This document shows positions 1-9,200 of a DNA stretch of 21,722 bases, in pieces. A program made the position numbers and the translations under genes. Each line of letters begins with the position of its first letter. Position 1 is the first letter of the stretch. A model generated the notes under the pieces. It did no database searches. It was not told where the DNA came from and worked only from the letters and a program-made list of their open reading frames with translations. Source of the DNA: Thecamonas trahens ATCC 50062 (Eukaryota; Apusozoa; Apusomonadida; Apusomonadidae); NCBI RefSeq assembly GCF_000142905.1, contig NW_013657650.1, positions 333,919-355,640 on the forward strand, read 5' to 3'.

Positions 1-394
1 GGCGATCACACACGCAGTAATCGCTCTCCTCATGGCAACCTCATATCATCCCATCCTCACGCCCTCAATGGCGGTCTCACATCTTTGGACCAGCCAGCGG
101 CTCTATCCAGTTTGTTCTTCCAGGCAGAACTAACGGGGTGCATGAGCTAGTACGTAGGGAACTGGTCCGCGCAGTCGAGGTGCACGACGCGTCGGGGAGG
201 AGTAGTCCCGGCCAACTCCCCCCCTTGTCACACCAACCAACCACTCGGCTAGCTCAGCTCCCTCTGCGCCTTCGAATTCGTGTCGCGTCCGCCCCTCCCC
301 CGCTCTCCCCCTCCCCTCCCCCCCTCCCCCTCCCCCTCCCTCTCCCTCCCCCCTCCCTCTCCCACGACCTCAGTATGACTCAACTACATACAAC
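1..394 (+). promoter_or_regulatory. Non-coding upstream region of the T-protein gene with long pyrimidine tract
   Basis: No convincing gene is visible here on either strand; the small open frames lack any recognisable protein character. From 303 to 363 the + strand is an unbroken run of C and T (61 bases, mostly C), ending 31 bases before the ATG at 395. The last stretch before the start codon is relatively A/T rich (about 371-394) and gives AAC directly before the ATG. Similar C-rich sense-strand tracts lie before other genes in this window, so this is probably part of the promoter or 5' leader. The exact transcription start cannot be read from sequence. Confidence 0.5.
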
Positions 395-1690
395 ATGCTC
401 CGAGCTGTGCGACCTGTTATGGGTGCTGTGAGCCGTGCTGCTGGCGCAGTGTGTGGAGGTGTGACTGGCATGGGAGTGGGCATGACGGCGACCAAGACGG
501 GAGCGGTGACGGGAGTAAGGGCAGCAGGTGGTGCTGCGGCTGCTGCTGGGCTCCATACTACGGCACTTCATGACCTTCATGTTGAACTTGGTGGAAAGAT
601 GGTGGACTATGCTGGATGGTCCATGCCTGTGGTCTATGACTCGGCTTCGGTCAAGGCCTCCCACCTGCATGTGAGGGAGAAGGCTGGCTTGTTTGACGTC
701 TCACACATGGGCGTCCTCAAGGTGTGTGGTCCTGATCGGGCTGAGTTTATGGAGCGTCTGGTGCCGGGCAACCTCAAGATTCTCAAGGATGGCGCATGCA
801 GGCTCTCGGCCTTTCTCAACGCCGACGGAGGCATCATCGACGACGCCATGTTTCAGCGCTTCGACGGCGGTGGCGACGACGGCGACGACGTGCTGATGGT
901 GGTCGTCAACGCGTCGCGGCTTGACGCTGACCTCTCGCACATCGAGGAGCAACTGGCGCTTGCCGAGGATCTCTCGGTGGCAGTCGAGCCGGTCAAGGGT
1001 CACTCGCTGCTGGCGCTGCAAGGCCCCGAGGCTGCTGCCGTCTTCGCCTCGCTGCTCGACACTGCCGACGCAGAGGCCCTGCCCAAGTTCAAGTTTATGA
1101 CCGGCCGCTCGCTCGAACTGGCCAACGGCATGCCAGTCCACGCCACCCGCTGCGGCTACACCGGCGAGGACGGGTTCGAGATCCTTGTCTCCAACGACTA
1201 CGCCGAGGACCTTGCTCGCGCCCTGCTCGCCGACAACCGGGTCGCGCCGGCCGGTCTGGGCGCCCGCGACACGCTCCGCCTCGAGGCCGGACTCTGCCTC
1301 TGGGGCAACGACATCGACGAGACGACGTCGATTGTCGAGGCCGACCTCTCGTGGTTTGTGGGCAAGCGCCGCAAGGATGAGGCCAACTTTATCGGCGCCG
1401 AGCGGACGCTCCGCGAGCTCGCCGACGGCCCGTCGCGCCTCCGCCGCGGCCTTATTGTCGACGGTGCGCCCGTCCGTCAGGGCGCGGTCGTCGTCAATGC
1501 CGAGACCGAGGTCGAGGTTGGCGTCGTCACTTCGGGCGCACCGTCGCCCTCGCTCGGCAAGAACATCGCCCAGGCGTACATCGCCACCGACGCCCAGCTG
1601 GACAAGCTCGCCATCCGTGGCCGCCGCGCCCTCCAGCCCGCCCACCACGTCCCCATGCCGTTTGTCACCTCCAACTACCACAAAGTGTAG
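395..1690 (+). CDS. AMT: Aminomethyltransferase, mitochondrial (glycine cleavage system T-protein)
   Basis: The T-protein takes the aminomethyl group held on lipoylated H-protein, releases ammonia and transfers the one-carbon unit to tetrahydrofolate, giving 5,10-methylene-tetrahydrofolate in the mitochondrial matrix. The 431-residue product is slightly longer than typical T-proteins (about 360-400). Residues 1-52 are rich in Ala, Gly, Thr and Arg with no acidic residue, as expected of a mitochondrial presequence. The core follows: GLFDVSHMG at 98-106, whose Asp101 matches the conserved catalytic aspartate; LALQGPEA at 206-213; the folate-site motif GYTGEDGFE at 254-262; ARDTLRLEAGL at 290-300; then the C-terminal TSGAPSPSLGKNIA and PFVTSNYHK motifs. 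A Gly/Asp-rich loop insertion lies near 157-165. The ATG at 395 has A at -3. The gene ends in TAG and is followed in the same frame by the folate enzyme. The long antisense open frame beneath it is a coding shadow. Assignment is firm; mitochondrial location is inferred. Confidence 0.95.
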   Translation: MLRAVRPVMGAVSRAAGAVCGGVTGMGVGMTATKTGAVTGVRAAGGAAAAAGLHTTALHDLHVELGGKMVDYAGWSMPVVYDSASVKASHLHVREKAGLFDVSHMGVLKVCGPDRAEFMERLVPGNLKILKDGACRLSAFLNADGGIIDDAMFQRFDGGGDDGDDVLMVVVNASRLDADLSHIEEQLALAEDLSVAVEPVKGHSLLALQGPEAAAVFASLLDTADAEALPKFKFMTGRSLELANGMPVHATRCGYTGEDGFEILVSNDYAEDLARALLADNRVAPAGLGARDTLRLEAGLCLWGNDIDETTSIVEADLSWFVGKRRKDEANFIGAERTLRELADGPSRLRRGLIVDGAPVRQGAVVVNAETEVEVGVVTSGAPSPSLGKNIAQAYIATDAQLDKLAIRGRRALQPAHHVPMPFVTSNYHKV

Positions 1691-1826
1691 CGTCCTCTGC
1701 CTTGTTGCCCCGTAAGCAAACTTTGTTCCTCTCACCGCGCCTCTACATCGCCCTCTTCACCCATGTCTGTCCCCCACCCGCCGTCGCCGCCACCGCCGCT
1801 CACCAGTGGCCTGCCACGTCAACGTA

Positions 1827-1858
<32 letters not shown>

Positions 1859-1909
1859 ACCACCAGCGTCAGCGTCAGGGCCACCACTTCACCCCATCAC
1901 GACTCCACC
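1691..1909 (+). other. Open, in-frame spacer between T-protein and folate enzyme
   Basis: After the T-protein TAG the same frame stays open without any stop: 24 codons to an ATG at 1763, then 49 more to the ATG at 1910. The 1763 ATG has CCC before it, a poor start context. The 1910 ATG sits in CTCCACCATG with A at -3, a good one. The encoded 49 residues are Pro, Thr, Ser and Arg rich with almost no acidic residues. They could therefore be a mitochondrial presequence, or simply a C-rich untranslated leader that happens to be open. Confidence 0.6.
1826..1864 (+). repeat. CCACCG-type simple repeat
   Basis: A short imperfect repeat of CCACCG/CCACCA units upstream of the strong start at 1910. If translated from 1763 it encodes an alternating Thr-Ala stretch. 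Its low complexity argues that this segment is leader rather than folded protein. Confidence 0.75.
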
Positions 1910-2821
1910 ATGAGCGAGAGTACGGCAGCTAAGATTGACGGCAAGGCCATTGCCAAGCAAGTTCGGGAGGAGCTGGCTGGCGAGGTCGGCGAGTGGTTGG
2001 CTGGCGGTGAGGGACGCAAGGCGCCGCATCTGGTGGTGGTGGTGGTCGGCGACAGACCGGACTCGCATGCCTATGTCCGCATGAAGATGAAGGCTTGTGC
2101 AGAGGTCGGCATTCGCTCGACAAAGATCGAGATGGTGGGTGATGCCCCGCAGGAGGAGGTCATGGCTCAGGTGGCGGCGCTCGATGCCGATGCTGATGTC
2201 AACTCGATCCTCGTCCAGCTCCCGCTGCCCGATCACGTGGATGAGGCTGCTGTTCTCGAGTGCATTTCGCTGGAGAAGGACGTCGATGGCTTTGCTCCGG
2301 CCAACCTTGGCGCGCTGGCCCTGCGTGGTTACGAGCCAGCCGCTGTGGCCTGCACACCAAAGGGCGTCATGACGCTCCTGGAGCGGTCGGGGGTCGAGAT
2401 TGAGGGCAAGAACGCTGTCGTCCTCGGCCGGTCGAACATTGTCGGCGTGCCGATGGCGCTCTTGCTTATGGCGGCAAACGCCACCGTCACCATCTGCCAC
2501 TCGCGGACCGCCGACATCCGCGACCACGTCTCGCGGGCGGACATTGTTGTCGCCGCCGTCGGCCGCCCGGAAATGGTCAAGGGCGAGTGGCTCAAGCCCG
2601 GTGCTGTCATCATCGATGTCGGCATGAACAAGAAGGACGATCCGTCGCGCAAGTCGGGCTACCGCTGGGTCGGCGACGTCGACTACGCCTCTGCCTCCAC
2701 CGTCGCCTCGGCCATCACCCCAGTGCCCGGCGGCGTCGGGCCCATGACCGTCGCCACCCTCCTTTGCAACGCCTTTGCCGCCGCTAAGCGCCAGCATCAG
2801 GCTGCTACCGAGACAGAGTAA
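1910..2821 (+). CDS. folD: Bifunctional methylenetetrahydrofolate dehydrogenase / methenyltetrahydrofolate cyclohydrolase (FolD/MTHFD type)
   Basis: Oxidises 5,10-methylene-tetrahydrofolate with NAD(P)+ and hydrolyses the product to 10-formyl-tetrahydrofolate. From the ATG at 1910 the protein has 303 residues, the usual size of monofunctional-length FolD. Numbered from that start: KIDGKAIA at about 8-15; the catalytic Tyr-x-x-x-Lys in YVRMK (Tyr55, Lys59); SILVQLPLP near 99-107; KDVDGF near 123-128; the cofactor-fold motif VVLGRSNIVGVP at 170-181; and the family signature PVPGGVGPMT at 271-280. There is no C-terminal formate-tetrahydrofolate ligase domain, so this is not the trifunctional MTHFD1. 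An upstream in-frame ATG at 1763 would add 49 Ser/Thr/Arg/Pro-rich residues and might direct the enzyme to mitochondria, where the neighbouring T-protein makes its substrate. I prefer 1910 for its start context and family alignment. NAD versus NADP preference cannot be decided here. Confidence 0.95.
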   Translation: MSESTAAKIDGKAIAKQVREELAGEVGEWLAGGEGRKAPHLVVVVVGDRPDSHAYVRMKMKACAEVGIRSTKIEMVGDAPQEEVMAQVAALDADADVNSILVQLPLPDHVDEAAVLECISLEKDVDGFAPANLGALALRGYEPAAVACTPKGVMTLLERSGVEIEGKNAVVLGRSNIVGVPMALLLMAANATVTICHSRTADIRDHVSRADIVVAAVGRPEMVKGEWLKPGAVIIDVGMNKKDDPSRKSGYRWVGDVDYASASTVASAITPVPGGVGPMTVATLLCNAFAAAKRQHQAATETE

Positions 2822-3210
2822 CACGCCATCGGGCGCATCGCATCGCGCCTCCCGCCTTCCAGAGGCGTGCACTTGAGACGTTGTGCTGACGTCGAGGTCA
2901 GGACACCCGAGATCAGACCAAAAACAAGTCGTAGGCACGTCGACGACGCCCCCAACGTGCTACGACCTACCCCCCCCCCCCCCCCCCCGCCCTTTTCTCC
3001 CTCCCTCCCCCTCCCTTCCCTAAATAAATCATCGAGCCCTCCAGTTTCTTCTTTCACGTGTCGATGGGCCCTTTTTTCTTTCCCTCTGAGCTTTTTTTTC
3101 GCCATATGCCGCGTGCGACCACATTCGGCAGCGTCAACAGCGGGCAGGAGGGCGGCGGCGTGAGGGGGTGGGAGTTGGGGGCATCCGTCTCGCAAACGAG
3201 AAAATCCAGG
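2822..3210 (+). promoter_or_regulatory. Intergenic region and probable leader of the giant HECT gene
   Basis: This holds the 3' flank of the folate enzyme and the upstream region of the ligase. A C homopolymer of 19 bases lies at 2970-2988, followed by a pure pyrimidine stretch at 2990-3021. TAAATAAA at 3021-3028 is the only A/T-rich element and could be TATA-like, or a polyadenylation-like signal for the upstream gene. In-frame ATGs at 3064 and 3106 precede the preferred start at 3211, so part of 3064-3210 may be coding. Confidence 0.5.
2970..2988 (+). repeat. Poly-C homopolymer, 19 bases
   Basis: A run of C counted directly from the sequence, interrupted by a single G at 2989 before the pyrimidine tract continues. 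It is of the type prone to length error in sequencing and to slippage in vivo. Confidence 0.9.
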
Positions 3211-6200
3211 ATGGCGGAGAACACGCATACGGAGACGGGACGTACCGGAGAGTCCATTGTGGCAGGTGGTGTTGCTGAGGAGGGCCAGGTGATGCCTGGA
3301 GCGGCAGGGCAAGATGGGCTTGGTGGTGACGACGGCTTGCCGGGTGTTTCTTCTTCCACTGGCGAATCAAGCAACCATGCCAATGGAGCTGGTGATGGCG
3401 ACGGCGACGGTGAGGGCGGCGACGGCGGCGGGCCGACGGCTGCTGGTGGCGATGGAGGCGATGATGATGCGGCGAATGATGGCAACGAAGGTGCGGAGAA
3501 CGAGGCGGAAACTGGTGGAGACCAGCTGCCGGACAACTACAAGCGCTGCGCGGCGACAACGACCGATGAGATGCCGCCGCCGTCGTATGTCACCTTTGCG
3601 CGGGTCACGCCGCAGCTTCTGGCCGAACCCGAGTTTCTCATCGGTGAAGGCGTGCGGCTCGTGGAGCACCGCGAGGGTGAGCCGTTCCAACCTCGCTCGC
3701 TGGATGAACTCCCGCCGGAGGCTGCTCGCGTGGTGGCCAACCACTTGGCCGACACCCGTAAGGATGTTCTCGCCGACTCGTCCAACCAGCACTTTGTCAA
3801 GTCGCTCCACTCTGCGCTCAACACACTGCTGGACTTGCCGGCCTCGCACGCCGACCACGTCCTTGCCGCTCGAGCCGAGCTCCTCCGCACCCTCGCTTCG
3901 GCCATCGACATCCGCAAGGCGCCGCGCAAGGCGCAGATGCCACCCGGAGCTGCCAAAGAGCCGCACACTCCGCTGCCACTGGCCGAGCCGTCGGCATCAC
4001 TCCTGTCGCCGCCCAAACTCACCACGGACGACAGCCTCGACACGCTCACGGTGGCACAGCAGTCGGTCCTCAACATGGGCCTCAACGTCGTGCTCACTCT
4101 CCTCAAGACGACGTCGGCAACTGATCCGGGTCTCACCGCCGTCATTCTTGCCTCACTCCGCGACATCCTGACCACGCTCGAGCCGCTTGCGCTCGCATCT
4201 CTCGCGTCGTCACCGATGTGGGCCAACGCGCTCACCTGTATCGACGCCTGGCTCGATTTTGTGCTCTCCTCACCGACTACAACGCCAGAGAACCTGCAGC
4301 ACACGCTGCAGCTCAAGTTTGGCCTTGCTCTCGGACAGGGCTCCCTCGAGCGCTCGCTGCTGGCGGTTCACGCCATCCTGGCGTCGCCGACCCTCAACGC
4401 CTCGCTAGCGACCCTCAACTCGAGCCACGTTCTCGACGAGTTCCTCACGCCGCTCGCCAACGCCACCGCTGCCTCGCGCCTCGACTTTCTCAAGTCGGAC
4501 TACATCCTGGCCATCGGCTCGCGCCCGGCGACCCGCACCTCCCTGACGACCGCGCCGTGGGACGCCGTGCTCGCCTCGAGGGCGTCCGCCATTGCGTGTG
4601 ACGGTACCTACGTCTACATCCACGACATTCATGGCCTGCACAAGCTCGGCTCTGGCGAGCATGGCACGCTCTACTGCAAGGTGTACGCGTCCAACCCCTC
4701 CATCGGCTCCGGTATCGGCACTCGCTCGCAGCTTGTCTACGCCGGCGGCAAGCTTCTGTTCTTCCCGTCGGACGAGACTCGCGCTGCGCTGCCGGAGCCG
4801 CTGGCGGCCACGTCGCGGTTGACGTACTTTGAGGTCGACACCGAGAGCCTCGAGCTTGGAGCAAGCGTCGAGCTTCCGCTCGAAGCCGACTCACCACGCC
4901 CAGGCCTCATGGGCTGCGAGGACAAGTTGTACGCAGTGGCGCCGACCAAGCTCCTCGCCTCCGAGACCGTGCTCGACGTGACCACGAGCCCGGCGCCCAA
5001 GACGGTGGTTGTCCACGAGCTCGACGCTACGGCCGCCGCGCCGACGCTGGTCCGGCGCATTCCGCTCGGGAGGCATACCACTGGCGCGACTTATGTCGGG
5101 CCCTCGGTCATGGAGCGCGACTCGTGCTTTGAGGACTCGTCGGCGTCGTCGCCGTGGAACGTCGGGATCGTCCTCGGCTGCCCGATCGAGCGCGACGGGC
5201 GGCTCTCTGGCTGGCGGTTCCACTGCCACCGCGCAGGCACGCTCTGGCTCCAGATCTACCGGCCAACCAAGGATCCCGATCTCTACGACCTCGTGTACCA
5301 GTCATCGTGCTCTGCAGTTGTGGGCATCAACGGCATCCGCTTCCTCCGCAACCAGTACGTCGACGTCAAGGCCGGCGACTGCATTGGCTTTGCCTCGACC
5401 GAAAAGCATCTCATTCTCTCGTACACGCCCAACCATGGGCCAGAGCACTTTATCCGCACCTCTTCGTGCAACTCGCCGGCATCGCTCACCCACGGCGGGA
5501 CCTACCGGTTCTTTGGCTACGCAACCCACGTTCCGTCGCTCACGGCGCGTATCCTGCCGCCAAAGTCGGCCTCACTCTCGGCCCCGGTCAAGATCGTCAC
5601 CCCGTGGACCGTTCCCGACAATCTCTGTGCCGAGACCCAAATGTACACCGACGGAGTGGTGCTCATTTTCAACATCCCGTACTACATCGGCATGCCGCTC
5701 AACACGTGCGATCCAGGCCTCGCTGTCATGTACGGCATGCTCCTGCAGCCGGGCGACGTGTCGGCGCCCATGGGCGATCCGTACATGTACGCCACGATCT
5801 CGCGGTCGGGCTTTTCACGTGAGCACGCCGTCGCCTACGATCCAATCAACTCACTGCTGTGGCGGTACAATGCGGCTACGCTCTCGGTCTACAAGCACAT
5901 TGCGCTGCGGGCGACGCCGACCGCCACCGGCTCGGGCATCCCGGACATTACCAACCGCAGCAATTTTGTTCCGGCCGCCCGCGAGCGCGGGCTCACCTCG
6001 ACCCAGCTCCTTGCCGCTAACGTGGCGCAGCTCCAGGCCGAGCCGTCGACCTCACTCGCGACCCATCTTGCTGCCGAGGTGCTCGCCCACGTTGCGTACG
6101 CCTCGTTCATGTCGTCGATCAACGAGAACCAGGCGTACATCTCGTCGACGCTTGACCTGATTCCGTCGCCGCCGACGGCGTTTGCGGTCGACAAGCCGCG

Positions 6201-9200
6201 GGCCGTCCGTGCGCTTCTCACCGCGCTTGTCGCACCGGGAGCCGACGGTTCGCCACCGGCCTCATACGCGCTCGTCCACTCGGCGCTCTCGCTCCTCGCC
6301 CAGCACACAGGGACACTTGTTGCGCTTGTCGAGGCGCCCGAGCTCAGCGAGGACGAGTCGGACACGACCACGCCGCCGCCGGACCCCGAGGCTGACAAGG
6401 ACGCCATCGCCGCACTCGTCGCCGCCGTTCTTCCGTGGACCGATCCGGCCGGCCTCCCGGCCCAGGCGCCGAAGCTCGCCGAGCACATGGTGGCGTCGGC
6501 AACTGCTGTTGTCGTTGCCTCGCTCGCCATTTTTTATCCGCAGCTCGACGACAAGCTTGCCGCGCTTGCCGCGCTCCTCACAACGCCGCCTGGCTCGCTG
6601 CCCGCGCCCGGGCCGAGCGATGCACGACTGGTCCCGGCACTTGCGGGCACTGTCATCTTTGAACTCGTTGACGCTATGGCACTCCCGGATCTTGCTGCGT
6701 CCTCCTCTGAGACGACACAGACCGCTGGTCAGGTCATTACTGCTGCAGTCGGTCTGCTCGGGGCAGACGAGCCGGCCATGGCCGAGGCTGCTGAGAAGCT
6801 CCTCTGGACCGCCATCAAGGCTGTGCTGCTCGGCATGTCCAAGACCGAGTCTGCCGAGCCTCTGCGCCAGCTCCTTGTCCTCCTCGTTCAGCTCCTCACA
6901 GAAGCAACTCGCGAGCTTGTGGCTGACGGGGCGGCGTCGCTGGCGTCGCCGCTGCCCGCTACCGTTCACCTCACCCGTGAGCTCGTGGTCGGACTCTCGT
7001 TCCTGGGCAAGCCATTTGCACACATTGCGCCGCTCCTGCCGTCGCTCGAGGCGCTTTACGAGACACTTGTGGCAGCCAAGGCGCCGCCGGCACCTGTTCG
7101 CGACACTGTGGTGGCCGTCTCGTCGATGCGGTATGTTGCGTCGTCGCACCCGATTGTTATTTCGTCCGAGACTCAGGAGGACGTGGTGCCTGTCAAGGTG
7201 CCCGGAGCCAAGGCGTTGCTGATCAAGTTCCACCGCGCGTCGACGCTCGACTCGGAGGGCCGGTTCTTTGTTACCAACTCACGGAGTGAGCCGACTGCCG
7301 GCAAGGACGTGGTCTTCGAGTTTGAGCCGAACCGGTTTCCGCGTGACGGCGTGGTAGTGACCGGCGACGTTGTTAACTTTGTCTACCAGCGGACCATCTT
7401 TGCCACTGCCACCTGGGGCTGGCACGCCACCATCTACTCGATCGCAGAACACGAGCCATCGCCTCTCTCGTGGCTGGAAGAGCTCACCGCCGCCGTGGCG
7501 CACCAGATCGGGACTGGGCTCGGCCGCATGGTTGTCTCGCTGCCCAAGACCGACCAGGAGCAAACCGCCGCGCGTTGGCTCGATTCGAACCTCATGCGTG
7601 CCGGCTCGCTGCGGACGCTCGCCGACATGGACAGCGACTCGATTGCAGCCGCTCTCAAATCTGCGGCACTGCCACCGACACTGCTTGATGAGCTCCCACC
7701 GAGTCCCGCAGCGTCGATGCCTATGATCACCCAGGCCTCGCTCTCGCCGTCGGAGCAAGAGTACGTCGACGAGCTGGCTGCGTACCCGGCGCCGGAGGAG
7801 CACTCGCCGCTTCTTGCTGCCACGCGCAAGCTGGTGCTTGAAGTGTTGTCGAACCTAGCGGCCGAGGCTTCGCAGATTGCTGTGAGCCGGCGCGCCGCGC
7901 CCGAGGTGTATCTCGCCGACCCGCTCTTCTACCCACTCCTTGCACTCTTCCTTGTCCATTCGGTTGCGGTCCCGCGATTCCTGGCTGCCGTGCGAGCGCG
8001 AGTTGAAGTCAGCAGCGTCGGCGCAACGGCGTCCGCTGACGACGACGCGAGCGTTGCCGGCGACAAGACCAAGAGCAAGCGGAAGCGGCCGAATCTCTCA
8101 GTCCAGATCGCGGCGCCCGGCACGCCGCCGCCTGAGGCTGCAAGCAGCACTGGAAGCGTCGCGCTACCGAGCGACGCGGTGGCCATTATTGCCACTGTCA
8201 AGGCGCTGTGCGACACGGCGTTTTTCCGCAAGCGCGAGCTCGGCATTGCGTCTGCTGCGTCACACGAGGCTGGCGGGAGCGGCGACGAGGCCAGCTCATC
8301 GGCAGATGCCGACACACTGACGCCGGACCTCATTGCGCGGATCCAGTTTGTACTCTCCATGGCACCGTTTACAACGACGTCGGCTGTGGAGGCCGACGAG
8401 CCAGAGACGCCTGCTGTGCCGGCGTCACCTTCGGCGGCGGCCGCCGGAGCTGCGGTGGGCAAGGGCTCCAAGTGGAACAAGCTGCGGAGCTCACTGCGGA
8501 CTATCTCGATGTGGAAGCGGCTGCGGACGCCGAGCGCAACTGGGCCCGGGCCGGCGGATGGGTCGGCAACGACGCTGACTGCGCCGACGGCCTCGGCTGT
8601 GCTCCCGTCCACACTCTCGACACTAGAGGTCAACGTGCGCCTATTCCTCTTCTCCGGCTCTGCCGACGATCTCGAGTCGCTGTCGTCGGCGGTGGTGCTG
8701 CGTTCTGTCCGCGGACGGATCCGGCTTGCTGCACTTCAGTACCTTGGGCGCCTTCTGAGCCTGTCGCCAATGCCGCCGCCGGCGTCGCACGAGCTTGTGC
8801 TCAAGGCTGTGGCCGATGCGTTCCACTCGATGCCGACGCCGTCGTCACGGGCGGTGCCGCATGTACTGGACCACATTAACGGGAGCTCGGCGTCGCTGTC
8901 AATGGCGATTGTGCAGGCTCACCAGGCGCTGCTGCAGACGCTGTTCTCGTCACTGCCGCCGGTGAGCGAGCTGTCAGACCTGACGTCGCTCACGCCGCTG
9001 CAGCGGATCACGTTCCGTCTGCTCTCGACCGGGATTCGGACGGCGGACCGTGCGTTCATTCTCACCTCGGGCGTGCTAGACTACCTGTGGCAGCTGGCAC
9101 ACAACACGCCGGCAGCAAACAAGGCGACAACGACCGCGGCATGGATGCTCTTTGCCTTCCTCATGCTGCAGTGCGTCGACGATGCGTCGAGCACGAGGAA

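Noticed and set aside
138-431. Small open frame running into the T-protein start
   Set aside because: It begins at a GTG, overlaps the real start, and most of it translates the pyrimidine tract into Pro/Leu/Ser repeats.
701-1735. Long antisense open frame opposite the T-protein
   Set aside because: GC-rich, G/C-ending codon use leaves few stops on the opposite strand; the product has no recognisable motif and the sense strand is a firm T-protein.
1826-1864. CRISPR-like or functional tandem array at the CCACCG repeat
   Set aside because: The units are six bases with no spacers; it is an ordinary microsatellite.
1889-2938. Long antisense open frame opposite the folate enzyme
   Set aside because: Shadow of a well-supported gene; the translation shows no family features.
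3058-3210. Starting the ligase at the GTG at 3058
   Set aside because: A GTG start is not expected for a eukaryotic gene, the context is poor, and the first 50 residues look like translated leader; 3211 has the best start context.
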